Made by a program: the position numbers and the translations under genes. This document shows positions 33,736 through 44,934 of a DNA stretch of 64,000 nucleotides, one piece after another. The DNA comes from Erinaceus europaeus (Eukaryota; Chordata; Mammalia; Eulipotyphla; Erinaceidae). Each line of letters begins with the position of its first letter. Position 1 is the first letter of the stretch. Where the stretch lies: NCBI RefSeq assembly GCF_950295315.1, contig NC_080166.1:100294999-100358998 (forward strand), in the 5' to 3' direction. A model generated the notes under the pieces. The model worked only from the letters and a program-made list of their open reading frames with translations. It was not told where the DNA came from and made no database searches.

Positions 33736-34684
33736 ATACATCAGACAAGAGGCTAGTAACCAGAATATATAAAGAGCTTGCCAAACTCAACAAGAAAATA
33801 TATAACCACATCCAAAAATGGGGGGAGGACATGAGCAGAATATTCACCACAGAAGAGATCCAAAAGGCTGAGAATAACATGAATAAACATATAACATGAA
33901 TAAATGCTCAAGTCTTTGATTGTCAGAGAAACTCAAATAAAGACAACAATGAGATACCACTTCACTCCTGTGAGAATGTCATACATCACAAAAGGTAATA
34001 GCAGCAAATGCTGGAGAGGTTGTGGGGTCAAAGGAACCCTCCTGCACTGCTGGTGGGTCTGTAAATTGGTCCAATGTCTGTGGAGAACAGTCTGGAGAAC
34101 TCTCAGAAGGCTAGAAATGGACCTACCCTATGATCTTGCAATTCCTCTCCTGGGGATAAATCCTAAGGAACCCAACACAACTATCCAAAAAGATCTGTGT
34201 ATACATATGTTCTTAGCTGCACAATTTGTCATAGCCAAAAGCTAGAAGAAGGTGTCCAAAAACAGATGAATGACTGAGCAAGTTGTGGTATATATACACA
34301 ATGGAATATTACTCAGCTATAAAAAATTGTGACTTCATGGTTTTCAGCCAATCTTGGATGGAACTTGAAAAAAATCATGTTAAGTGAAATAAGTCAGAAA
34401 CAGAAGGATGAATATGGGATGATCTCACTCTCAGCCAGAAGTTGAAAAACAAGATCAGAAAAGAAAGCACAAGTAGAACCTGAACTGGAATTGAATTGAC
34501 GTTATGCACCAAAGTAAAAGACTAGTGTAGGTGGGTGGAGGGAATACAGGTCCAAGAAGGATGACAGAGGACTTATGTAAGGTTGAATTGTTATATGGAA
34601 AACTGAGAAGTGTTATGAATGTACAAACTATTGTATTTACTGTCGAATGTAAAACATTAATTCCCTAATAAAGAAATTAAGAAA
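33736..34684 (+). mobile_element. 5'-truncated L1 (ORF2 C-terminus + 3'UTR) with TSD
   Basis: 949 bp: the ORF2 C-terminal region, with the cysteine segment [19 protein letters not shown] at about 34005-34065, then a short 3'UTR ending AATAAAGAAATTAAG. TSD AAAAATTCTGGGGCAA at 33720-33735 and 34685-34700 is perfect. Its 3'UTR differs from that of the full-length copy, so it is another subfamily. Confidence 0.95.
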
Positions 34685-34849
34685 AAAAATTCTGGGGCAA
34701 GACAAAGATAGTTTTTGAATGTACTGATTCTCCTTGTTTCTAAATAACAGTGGCAGTAATTATGTACTGTATGAGGTTCAGACCCTCCAGAAAACATGGA
34801 AAACAAGAATGATCACAGGAACAGCAAAAATATATCACCAGGATAGTGT

Positions 34850-35218
34850 ACTTGCCATCATTATGACTAGGTGTCAGATGCTAGCTAGCATGATGCCGAC
34901 CAGACTTCCCTGGACAGACAACCCCACCAATGTGTCCTTGAGCTCCAATTCCCCAGAACCCCATCCCACTAGGGAAAGATAGAGATAGGCTGGGAGTATG
35001 GATCGACCTGTCAACACCCATGTTCAGCAGGGAAGCAATTACAGAAGCCAGACCTTCCACCTTCTGCATCCCACAATGACCTTGGGTCCATAGTCCCAGA
35101 GAGTTAAAGAATAGGAAAGCTATCAGGAGAGGGGATGAGATACGGAGTGGGAATTTTGTGGAGTTGTACCCCTCTTATCCTATGGTTTGGTCAATGTTTC
35201 CTTTTTATAAATAAGAAT
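34850..35218 (+). mobile_element. L1 3'UTR fragment, sense
   Basis: ATGCTAGCTAGCATGATGCC, GACTTCCCTGGACAGACAAC, CACCAATGTGTCC and GAAGCAATTACAGAAGCCAG match the 3'UTR of the full-length L1 at moderate divergence, ending in TTTATAAATAAGAATTTAG. It is closer to the twin-primed copy at 8443-8737. Confidence 0.85.
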
Positions 35219-35459
35219 TTAGAAAAAATTAAGATACATTTCTATTTAAAACACCTTTTCTCCTCAGCAATAGTCAGTGACCTGATTGCTTGGCTCTGAT
35301 ATTGTATTCACTGTCTTCTGTTCCTTAAAATATACTATTTTATAGTAAAATATTAATTTATTCCCCTAGAGTATACCCTATCCTGCTGACTTGAATAATC
35401 CTTCACTGCTTTTAGTTACCTGGTCACATAATAGGTATGCCAATAAAGATAGGGAAGAA
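35219..35459. other. Unique sequence, nothing recognised
   Basis: No feature could be supported. Confidence 0.4.
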
Positions 35460-35640
35460 ATGAGGCAGTGAGATGGCTCACATGGCTAGTGTACTGCTTT
35501 GCCATGTGCTCAACATTGGTTCGAGCCTGACCCCCACTGTATGGGAAGGCATTTTGGTCCTATGATCTCTTACTCTCCCTTCTTCTCTACCTCTCTATCT
35601 AAAAACAAAAAAAAAAAAACAAAAAAAGGAAAAAATGTAA
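35460..35640 (+). mobile_element. tRNA-headed SINE (type E), sense
   Basis: GAGGCAGTGAGATGGCTCAC head, TTGGTTCGAGCCTGACCCCC with a clean B box, GGTCCTATGATCTCTTACTC and CTATCTAAAAACAAAAAAAA tail. Confidence 0.85.
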
Positions 35641-35917
35641 AAGAAGTAAAACATAGACAAAAATCCCTTATACTCCCTTGCTAACAACTTAAATAGCAAA
35701 AAAAAAAAAAAAAAAAAAGCATTGGCATCTTATAATCACCTAAATATCATCTCTTAGACATAGCAGTCACAAATTTCCTTGATGTACCTTTCTTTACTCA
35801 TTAACATGCCTAATGTTCACAAATGATATAATTATATGAAAGTAAGCCCATGGTATCATGTTTGTTTGGAGTCAATATCTCAGCATGCATAGCATAGTTG
35901 CACAATTCCTAGACAGC

Positions 35918-36057
35918 TTTTTTTTTTTTTTCATTCAGCTAAAGGGACAGAGAAGGGGAGAAACTGCTGCAGCACCAGAAATTTCCCCAGTGCTCCTTCT
36001 ATCTGGTTCATGGCAAGAAAGATGATCTATCTAATGAGATATCTCTTTGGCCACTAT
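35918..36057 (-). mobile_element. tRNA-headed SINE (type E-like), antisense
   Basis: T tract, GGGACAGAGAAGGGGAGAAA, GCTGCAGCACCAGAAATTTC and a degraded head ending GAGATATCTCTTTGGCCACT. Confidence 0.65.
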
Positions 36058-36070
36058 AATTTTTATTTTA

Positions 36071-36208
36071 AAAGTTAAAGGTCAGAAGTAGATAGCATAA
36101 TGGTTATGCAAAGAGATATCGTGTCTGAGGCTCCAAAGGCCCAGGTTCACAGCATACCTTTTCCCCTACATATGCCAGAACAGAGCAGTACTCAGGTAAA
36201 GAAAAAAA
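36071..36208 (+). mobile_element. tRNA-headed SINE (type D), sense
   Basis: AAGTAGATAGCATAATGGTT head, CTGAGGCTCCAAAGGCCCAG, CCAGAACAGAGCAGTACTCA and AAAGAAAAAAATA tail. Confidence 0.88.
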
Positions 36209-36212
36209 TATT

Positions 36213-36428
36213 TGGGGGCTTGGTGGTGGCACAACTGGTTGAGTGCAAATGTTACCATGAGCAAGGACCCCAGTTCAAGCCCCTGGTTCCTAAAGGCAGG
36301 GGGAAAGCTTTGCAAGTGTGAAACAGGGCAACAGGTTTTCTCTCTGTCCCTCTCCCTCTCTATATCTCCCCTTTCCTTTCAATTTTTGGTTGTCTCTATC
36401 CAATAAATCAAGATTTTTTTTAAAAAAA
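36213..36428 (+). mobile_element. tRNA-headed SINE (type B), sense
   Basis: GGGGGCTTGGTGGTGGCACA head, B box AGTTCAAGCCCC, AGGGGGAAAGCTTTGCAAGT, CT-rich body, GTCTCTATCCAATAAATCAA. Confidence 0.9.
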
Positions 36429-36735
36429 GTTAACCAAAAATAACCAGGATAGGTGGAATGGAGCATGTATGACAGCTGAAAAAAAAAAAGTTAAAATTGC
36501 CTAGCCTTTCTTTGTAAGGTTCATTAAAGACAAATTTACTTATAATACAAATGTTTATATGTGCATATATGTTGAATGAAAGAGGAAGAATGGATTTAGC
36601 AATTTATGCAGACATTTTTGATAATCCAAATAAGCTTTGTCTTCTAAATTATCAAACAATGGAGTCAAGCATCAATCTAAGAAAATGTAAATTAACACAA
36701 TGTTATGGTGAGTTCCCCAGAGATTTCTTTTTAAA
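36429..36735. other. Unique AT-rich sequence, nothing recognised
   Basis: No feature could be supported. Confidence 0.4.
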
Positions 36736-36744
36736 AATTATTTT

Positions 36745-36938
36745 ATTATATTTATTTATTAAAGATTTTTTATTTTTTATTTTAATAGTATATTTATTTA
36801 TTAATGAGAGCTATAGGAGGAGGGAGAGAGAGAAAGAACCAGACATCACTCTAGTACATCTGCTTCTGGGGATCGAACTCAGGACCTCATGCTTGAAAGT
36901 CCAGTGTTTTATCCACTGTGCCATCTACCAGACCACAG
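36745..36938 (-). mobile_element. tRNA-headed SINE (type C), antisense
   Basis: T/A-rich tail, GAGAAAGAACCAGACATCAC body, GGGGATCGAACTCAGGACCT and head ending ATCCACTGTGCCATCTACCA. First of three antisense SINEs placed end to end. Confidence 0.9.
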
Positions 36939-36944
36939 ATATTT

Positions 36945-37215
36945 ATTTAATTATTTATTTACCCTTTTGTTGCCCTTGTTGCTTTTTTATTGTTGTAGTT
37001 ATTATTGTTGTTGTTATTGATGTCATTGTTGGATAGGACAGAGAGAAATGGAGAGAGGAGGGGAAGACAGAGAGGGAGAGAGAAAGAAACCTGCTGACCT
37101 GCTTCATTGCCTGTGAAGTGATCCCCTGCAGGTGGGGGAATCGAACCGGGATCCTTACTCAGATCTTTGAGGTTTGCGTCATGTGCACTTAACCCAGGCC
37201 CTACTGTCCGACTCC
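36945..37215 (-). mobile_element. tRNA-headed SINE (type A), antisense
   Basis: Starts ATTTATTTACCCTTTTGTTG, ends with a degraded head (GTGCACTTAACCCAGGCCCT). The body has lost part of the GGAGCCGGGG segment. Middle member of the cluster. Confidence 0.92.
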
Positions 37216-37221
37216 CCTATT

Positions 37222-37275
37222 ATCTTTATTTTTATATATTGGGTAGAGACAGCCAGAAATTGAGAGGGAAGGGGT

Positions 37276-37322
<47 letters not shown>

Positions 37323-37432
37323 AGAGAGGGAGGGAGTCACCTGCAGTCCTGCTTCACCACTCATGATTCCCCCTGCAGGTGGGGACCAGGGGCTTGAACC
37401 TGGGTACTTGTGTACTGTAACATGTGCACTGG
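37222..37432 (-). mobile_element. tRNA-headed SINE (type B) with internal (CA)n, antisense
   Basis: GGGTAGAGACAGCCAGAAAT body, a (CA)n tract at 37276-37319 that has grown inside the GA-rich segment, then CACCTGCAGTCCTGCTTCAC and a head ending near 37432. Confidence 0.9.
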
Positions 37433-37794
37433 GTCCAAGGACACATCCTCTAAGATTTCTCACTTGCCTGCTCCTCTGCAGCCAGCATTTCTTGTTGATC
37501 AGACTTTACGGTTTATAGGTGGGGCTGTGCTTGACACAAAAAATCAATTTACAATTAATATTACTGTTTTCTCATTATTTGGGAAACATTGTAAAGAGGT
37601 CCTGCAAAAGTTTATTATAATCTGAACTTCTCAAGTATGTAGGGGTTTGCTCATGTTTGTCTAATTCTTTTCATTCACTAACCCCCTGTCATCTTTCTTG
37701 CTCATTTAAAATGCATAATGTTTTGATCACGGGCAACTACACTTTTCAGAGGTTTCAAAGATCCTAAGGAAAAGACACAGGGTAGTTATACTAG
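37433..37794. other. Unique sequence, nothing recognised
   Basis: No feature could be supported. Confidence 0.4.
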
Positions 37795-38090
37795 GACTGT
37801 GAATTTAGAAATAACTCTAATATAATTTTAAAAAATCTTTCACAGCACTCTATATAATAACCAGGATGTGGAAACAACCTAAGTGCCCAACAAAAGAGAA
37901 ATGGATAAGGAAAAATGTGATATAGATATATTAAAATATTACTCATCTGTAAGAAATAATGAGATATTTCTTTTGCTGCAACATAAATGGAACCAGAGGG
38001 GGTTAAGTGGGATAAACCAGAAGGAGAAAGACCAGATGATTTCACTCACATGTGGGATTTAAGAAACACAGCAAGGAGAAAGACAGGGTG
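37795..38090 (+). mobile_element. Ancient L1 3' end, sense
   Basis: AACCAGGATGTGGAAACAAC, CTAAGTGCCCAACAAAAGAG, ATATTACTCATCTG and CAGATGATTTCACTCACATG are the ORF2 C-terminal and early 3'UTR phrases of old mammalian L1s. Heavily diverged. Confidence 0.8.
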
Positions 38091-38510
38091 AAACATTAGT
38101 AAGTTCACAGTCTATATTAGCAGGTCTGAGGGCCTTACCTTAATTGAGCAAAGATTGGGATCATTTGTTAAGTGTCTACTTTTCAAACCAAATGGCTTAA
38201 GAGACTAAATTAAGTTGCTTATCTAGAATACCTGTTCTTTTAGGAAGGTTACTTTATTTAGAATTAAGATTAATATGCACTTACCTAGTTCTCACAGCGA
38301 CCCTTTGTTATCATAGTCTTTATTTTTAGCAATTAAATAAAAACAGATTATGTAGGTTAGCAGAAATTGCCGAGAAAAGCTACATTTGTCTCATTTTAAC
38401 CGGCATGATCCATTTTAACAGTCTAACATTTATATAACAATGCCAGGAAAGAGTATCCATTTGATATATACTTGTATTTGTCTGCTATTTAGGATTGTGT
38501 TAAGTGATCA
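38091..38510. other. Unique AT-rich sequence, nothing recognised
   Basis: May contain the tail of the old L1 3'UTR at its left end; nothing else was recognised. Confidence 0.4.
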
Positions 38511-38752
38511 TTTTCTTTTTTTTTTTTTTATAAAGAATGAAAAAGAGAAAGAAAGGGAGGGGAAGAATGGGAGATCTTAATAGAAAGGAGAAACACCTGT
38601 AGCATTGCTCCACTATCCTTGAAGCCCCTTCCCTTGTACCACCCCCCCACCCTCAATCTTTTGGAAGATGGACATTAGAGGCTTGAACCCAGGTCCTTGC
38701 ACATGCTAATACATGTGCTTTACTGGATATAACACTGCCCAGCTCCAGCAAA
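38511..38752 (-). mobile_element. tRNA-headed SINE (type B), antisense
   Basis: T tract, GAAAAAGAGAAAGAAAGGGA body, CACCTGTAGCATTGCTCCAC, C-rich expansion (38640-38652), B box TTGAACCCAGGTCC and a head ending AACACTGCCCAGCTCC. Confidence 0.85.
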
Positions 38753-38829
38753 CTGCCTTTTATAAAATCAGAAATGGCAGGAACAGCCTGATATACAATA
38801 CTCTTCAAAATCTGACAAAAACTAAGTAT

Positions 38830-38990
38830 ATGGGCCAGTGGAATAGCTCATTTGGATAGTGTGCTGCTTTCATGTGCATGTCCCAGGTTGAAGTCCGGCC
38901 CCAACGACAGTGAAGAAACTTCAGTACTGTGGTCTCTTTTACTGTCTCTCTACCTTTCTGCCTTCTCTTTCTCTATCTAAAAAATGTTAT
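38830..38990 (+). mobile_element. tRNA-headed SINE (type E), sense
   Basis: GGGCCAGTGGAATAGCTCAT head, CCCAGGTTGAAGTCCGGCCC, CTGTGGTCTCTTTTACTGTC, CTATCTAAAAAATG. Confidence 0.88.
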
Positions 38991-39395
38991 AAATGACACT
39001 CTATTTTTTTGTGGATTCACATATTTTAGGTTGCTGCCTTATGCTTAATCACCTGTTTTTTTATGAATTTAGAAAAATTAAATATAGTTTCATTGAAAAT
39101 TTTATTTCTGTTTATTTTAAGTCTTAGAAGGAAGGCAAAGATTGTCGATGTTATGTGATCAATTGCTGTGGTTAAGTAATTTTAAAATGATGCTTCCTTG
39201 GTGAAACATGCTATTGACAGATGTTGTGTTTACTTAGAGTATACTTATCTTTCACATGTTAATAAAATTTGAAACTGATACAGAAGGCATATATCTACAT
39301 ACATAAGTGAATACAAATTAAAGTAAAAAATAAACACATTAAAATAGAACTATTTGCAGTTATATTAGCAATATGAATTCACGTAATGACTGATT
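38991..39395. other. Unique AT-rich sequence, nothing recognised
   Basis: No feature could be supported. Confidence 0.4.
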
Positions 39396-39450
39396 TCCTT
39401 GGGCTTTGTGTCATGTGCACTTAACCCACTGCGCTACTGCCTGCCCCCCT
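39396..39450 (-). mobile_element. Isolated SINE tRNA-like head (type A), antisense
   Basis: About 55 bp (TCCTTGGGCTTTGTGTCATG ... TTAACCCACTGCGCTACTGC CTGCCCCCC) match only the 5' head of type A. The body and tail that should lie to the left are absent, and unique sequence begins at once. No clear TSD. Confidence 0.75.
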
Positions 39451-40512
39451 TAAAGTTTTTAATTACTTAAAAAATACTAACCGACTAAGTGATGGAAGTC
39501 ATAATTTTCACTTCTGTGGTAATTCTTTCATCACATACATAAGTATTGAATATATATGTTGCACACCTGAAGGGAATATGATATCAATAGCGTATACATG
39601 AAAAGCTGTGAAAATGATTTATGGAGATGGAGCATCAATGAAAAATACATGGTACATAGGTTAAAACTATATGGGCTAATAACAATAATTATAACAATTT
39701 TGAAACAGGTTTAATTCTATTATTATCACTTATAAACGAAAATAAGAGTTGAGTAGCATTTCAGAGCACACTCTGGGCTGCTATGACTGTTTCTAAGGAG
39801 AGCCTGAACTGCAGTTGCACTTTGATCTGTGGTCAAAGTAAGGTCAGGATCTAATTTTAATAGTGGCAAAGATACAAAGATGAAAGTACAGCCTCAAAAC
39901 ATGTCCTACATCAAAATGTAAATTTAGAGAGTGAGGCTGAACATCTGGAATAAGTGGCTGATGACACTATTGTCATAAAAATTGCCCCAGGGCATAAATT
40001 GCTACATAGTCTGATTCAATTTAATTTAGGCACCTTTGTAGCAGTGGTCTTTGAAACCCATCTTTGAGGCTAGTTCCAATTCCAGGAGTGGTCTTGGCTA
40101 TCTTTTTACATTTCTCTTACACTTTCAGTTTGTCTACAGGTTGGCTTAGTGTTCCCATGGAGTTACAAGTGTTCTCTTAATTGCTTATCGCCAACATTTT
40201 CACTTTTTTAGTAAGACCCTTAGATTTCCATCCATTTTAAGCCAATGTCAACTGGGGAGAATTTTGAAGCAGTTTTGGGGCTGCTTCTCATCCTTCAAAG
40301 GGCCTCCAGGCTGCTCTCTGGGAAGTGAGTAGAAAATTCACTTTGCATTCTTCTCTGCTTGAACAAAACTGACATGACCTCTCTGAGGTTAAGAAAAGCA
40401 AAAACTGACCTGAGGCTTGTAGTTTGGAGGGTGTGACCATCCCATCCTGGGAGTAGTCTTGCTGTTACATCTTTTACTTACTGATTTGTCTTATTTTAAT
40501 TAGAAATACAAA
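39451..40512. other. Unique sequence, nothing recognised
   Basis: Just over 1 kb without recognisable repeats or coding signals. Confidence 0.45.
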
Positions 40513-40640
40513 TAGGGTGGGGTAGATAGCATAATAGTTATGCAAAAAAAATCTTTCATGCCTGAGGCTCCAATGTATCAGGTTCAATCCACCACACCAC
40601 CATAAACCAGAGCAGTTAAGTTGTTAAGTGCTCTGGGGGG
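40513..40640 (+). mobile_element. tRNA-headed SINE (type D), sense arm of an inverted pair
   Basis: GGGTGGGGTAGATAGCATAA head, GGTTCAATCCACCACACCAC, AACCAGAGCAG and AGTGCTCTGGGG. It runs into a G tract. Confidence 0.88.
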
Positions 40641-40668
40641 GGGGGGGGGGAAGGAAGAAAGGAAGGAA
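40634..40668. repeat. G tract followed by (GGAA)-type sequence
   Basis: Roughly seventeen consecutive G, then AAGGAAGAAAGGAAGGAAAG, forming the loop between two inverted SINE arms. Confidence 0.85.
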
Positions 40669-40803
40669 AGTACAGGAAAAGATACAGAAAGACTAGAGTA
40701 CTGCTTAACTCTGGTTTATAGTGGTGCTGAGGATTAAACCTGTGACCTCAGGAGCCTCAGGGTTGAGTCTTTTGCATAACCATTATGCTGTCTCCCCAAC
40801 TCT
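40660..40803 (-). mobile_element. tRNA-headed SINE (type D), antisense arm of an inverted pair
   Basis: Minus-strand head AGAGTTGGGGAGACAGCATA and body mirror the sense copy at 40513-40640. Confidence 0.88.
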
Positions 40804-41047
40804 GTTATAGCTTTTTGGCTTTCATTTAATAAAGACAAAAACTTGTAGATAATGACCCCAGAATTTGGACTAAGCATTACTGGTCAATGGAACACCACTG
40901 GTCTTTGGTGGGTGCCCCTGATGATATTTTTTCTCTCCAATATTTGCAATGACTTATATGAATATTGTATATTTCTTTGCTAGGCATTCTTGTTTCTACT
41001 CCTCATAAATATGCATGATTATTCTCCCTGGAAGCTCCTAAATACAT

Positions 41048-41225
41048 ATGATTGTTTTTTTTCTTTCTATTGAGGGGATTAAAGGTTTACAGTTTATTAG
41101 TATATGTGCAAAATTTTTACTTTCTACCTGCCTTATGTCATCCTAACTGTGCTCTGTTTATAACTGGATGTCCACCTTCTCTTAGAAGTCCCTAACTTTA
41201 CAGCTCAATAAACTTCCCTTTTAAA
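41048..41225 (-). mobile_element. L1 3' terminus fragment, antisense
   Basis: TATTGAGGGGATTAAAGGTT, TACAGTTTATTAGTATATG and later C/T-rich sequence match the antisense L1 3'UTR at 6385 and 60320. Its link to the L1 that follows is unclear. Confidence 0.55.
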
Positions 41226-44200
41226 AATTATTTTATTTATAAAATAAAAGAAACATTGACAAGACCATAGGATAAGAGGGGTTCAAGCCCACACAATTTC
41301 TACCACCAGCATTCCATATCCTATCCCATCACTTGAAAACTTTTCCTGTTTTTTATCTTTGGACCCAGGGTCATTATAGGGTGCAAATGGTGGAAGTTTC
41401 TGGCTTCTGTAATTGCTTCTCTGTCCAGGGAAGTCAGATTGGCATCATAGTAGCATCTACCATCTGTTGGCAAAGTGCTGGAGCTGAAGAGTTGACATTC
41501 CACACCTGGTGTCTCAGGACACAATCCGAAGTGAAAAATGTCAAGGTGGTACTGTTTGCACTGATTTGGTTGAGCTCAGCAGATGCAGGATCAAATGATA
41601 TGGATCAAGTGAAGTATGCAGGAAGACAAGCCATGCCCCAGAGGTTCCAGGACTGGGAGAAATATGGGTTTTATAGAGAATCGGGAGGGTTCCTGCTGTC
41701 TTGGAGTTTAAGAAATCAATAGATAGTTATTATTATAACCAAGTTACTAGGGAATTTGGTTTACTTTAAAAATCAAATCCTGCTTTGAGTTTCCTTTTCT
41801 GCTCTTTTTTCTCAACTTCTGTTCATGAGTTGGGTCATTCTATAATCATTTTTATCTTTATGCCTTAATTCACTTAACATGATTCCTTCTAGTTCCATTC
41901 AAGATGAGTCACAGAAAGGGGATTCATTGTTCTTAATAGCTACGTGGTATTCCATTGTATATTTATACCACAGCTTTCTCATCCACTCATCTTTTGTTGG
42001 GCACCTGGGTTGCTTCCAGGTTTTAGCTATTATGAATTTTGCTGCTATGAACACAAGTGCACCCACCTATCTTTTTGGTTGGTTGTTATGGAGTCCTTGG
42101 GGTATATCCCCAGGAGACAAATTACTGGGTCATATGGAAGGTCCATGTCTAGCTTTGTGAGAGTTCTCCAGAGTGCTCTCTACAGAGATTGGACCGATTT
42201 ACATTCCCAGCAGCAGTGCGGAAGAGTTCCTCTGTCCCCACAGCCTCTCCAGCATTTGTTGCTGCTGTCCTTTTTGATGTATGCCATTCTCACAGAGGTG
42301 AGGTGGTATCTCAGTGTTGTCTTAATGTACACTGCTCTGACAGTCAGTGACCTGGAGCAATTTTTCATGTATTTGTTAGCCTTTTGTATCTCTTATGTAT
42401 TGAATGTTCTTTTATATCCTCTGCCCATTTGTGGATGGGGTCATTTGCTTTTTTGTTGCTAAGTTTGCTGAGCTCTTTTTATATTTTGGTGTTTAGTCTC
42501 TTGTCTGATATATGGCATGTGAAGATCTTCTCCCATTCTGTGAGGGGTCTCCTTGTTTGTGTGATAGTTTCTTTGGCTGTGCAGAACCTTTTCAATTTGA
42601 TGTAGTCCCAATGATTTGTTTCTGATTTAGTCTTCCCTGCAATTTCGTTTGTATCATCAAAGATATCCTTGAGGTTTAGGTGGTAAAGTGTTCCACCAAT
42701 GTTTTCTTCTAAGTATTTGATAGTTTCTCGTCTAACATCCAGGTCCTTGATCCATTTGAAGTTGATTTTTGTTTCTGGTGAGATAAGGTAGTTTAGTTTC
42801 ACTCTTCTGCATGTTTCAACCCACTTTTCCCAGCACCATTTATTGAAGAGAGCCTCATTCCTCCATTTAATACTTTGGGCCCCCCCTTATCAAAGATTAG
42901 ATGTCCATAGGTGGGGGTTATTTCTGAGCTTTCAATTCTGTTCCACTATCAGCTTTTAGTATCAGGGTGATGTTGGCTTCATAGAAGGTGGAAAGTAGTG
43001 TTCCTGTGTCTTCAATCTAGTAGAAGAGCTTTAGAAGTATAGGTATTACCTGTTTCCTGAAGGTTTTATAGAATTCATTTGTGAAACCATCTGGTCCAGA
43101 ACTTTTGTTGGTGGGAAGATTCTTAATAACTGTTTTGATTTCTTTGTCAGTGTTTGGTGCATTTAGGTTTTGTAGTTCTTCTTGGTTCAGTTTTGGAAGG
43201 GTATATGTTTCAAGGAATTCTTCCATTTCTTCCAGATTCTCTAGCTTGGTGGTGTATAGTTCTTCATAGAAGTTTCTCATGATTTTCTGGATTTCTGTGA
43301 TGTCAGTTGTGATATCTCCTCTATCATTTACAATTCTGTTTATTTGGTTCTCCCCCCCCCCTTTTTGTGAATCTGGCTAGTGGTTTGTCAATCTTGTTTA
43401 ATTTTTCAAAGAATCAACATTTAGCTTCATTGATCTTTTGTATGGTTCTCTTATTTTCAATGTTGTTTATTTCTGCTCTAATTTTAGTGATTTCTGTCCT
43501 TATGTTTGCTTTAGGGTCCCTTTGTTCCTCTTCTTCTAAGTCCTTAAGGCATACAGTTATGTCATTTATTTGAGCTTTTTCTTGTTCTCTAATATGTGAT
43601 TATATAGCTATGAGTCTCCCTCTCAATACTGTTTTAGCTGTGTCCCAAATATTTTGATAGCTTGTGTCTTCATTTTCATTTGTTTCCAGGAACATTTGTA
43701 TCTCCTGCTTAAGTGCCTCTCTGACCCAGCGGTTTTTAAGCAGTATGTTGTTGAGTTTCCAAATTCTGTGACTTTTTGTAATTTTCTGTTTGTTGTTGAA
43801 TGTTAGCTTTACTCCACTGTGGTCTGAGAAGATACTTGTGATGATTTCAATGCTCTTGAATTTGTTGATACTGTCTTTGTGGCCTAACATGTGGTCTATC
43901 CTTGAGCATGTGCTCTGTGGATTTGAAAAGAATGTGTATTCCAGTTTTTTGGGGTAAAGGACTCTGAAAATGTCCAGGACGTCTAGTCTGAACATCTCTT
44001 CATTCAATTCTCTTGTTTCTTTGTTGATTTTCTGCTTTGTTGACCTAAGTGTGAGAGTAGGGTGTTGATGACTCCCAAGATTATTGTAATACTACTGATG
44101 TATTTTTGTAGTTCTTTCAGTAGATGTTTGATGTATTTAGATGGTCCCTATTTGGGTGAATACATGTTAAGAATTGTTAAATCTTCTTGGTTTATTGGTC

Positions 44201-44934
44201 CTCTAATCATTATGTACTGGCCTTGCCTATCTTTTATTACTTTATTTAATTTAAAGTCTATGGTGTCAGAGATGAGAATGGATGTTCCTGCCTTTTTTTG
44301 TGGCCCATTAGCATGTAAGATAGTTTTCCATCCTTTCACTTTAAGTCTGTGCTTATCTTGTTGGGTCAGGTGAGATTCTTGCAAGCAGCATATAGTTGGG
44401 TTGTGTTTTCTGATCCATCCTCCCACTCTGTGCCTTTTAATTGGTGGATTTAAGCCATTGACATTTATTGATATTATGGATTGAATGTATTATAGTGCCG
44501 TTGTTCAACAATTCGTTATTTGCTCTGATATATGGCAAATATGATAGTGATATTCTTGTTTATAATAGGTCTTTTAGTACCTCTTTCAGAGCAGGCTTGG
44601 TGGTGGTTGCCTCCATTAACTGTTGCCTGTCTGAGAAGGTTTGGTCCCTTCATCTAGTTGAATAAAAGTCTAGCAGGATATATTATCCTTGGTTGAAACC
44701 CGTTTTCATTCAGGTCTTGATAAATATCTTTCCATTCCTTCTGGCTTTTAGAGCTTGAGTGGAGAAGTGTGCTGATAGTCTTATGGGTATTCCCCTGACT
44801 TTTTGTTTTTCTCTTGCAGCCTTTATGATCCTTTCTTTATCTTTACTTCTTTTCATTGTAAGTATAATATGTCTTGGTGTCTTCAGGTCTATGTTGATTC
44901 TGTTTGGGACTCTCTGGGCCTCTTGATTTACCTG
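41226..44934 (-). mobile_element. L1, minus strand: 3'UTR, ORF2 (RT core deleted), part of ORF1
   Basis: Antisense 3'UTR (41226-41830, rearranged relative to the full-length copy), then the ORF2 C-terminus (minus frames at 42180-42368 and 42479-42802, e.g. WIKDLDVRRETIKYLEENIG). At about 42955 ORF2 jumps straight to sequence about 1.1 kb further upstream in the element, so the RT core with the FADD motif is absent. Endonuclease frames follow at 43600-44007 and 44148-44426, then the ORF1 C-terminus to 44934, where a partial ERV begins. Confidence 0.88.
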
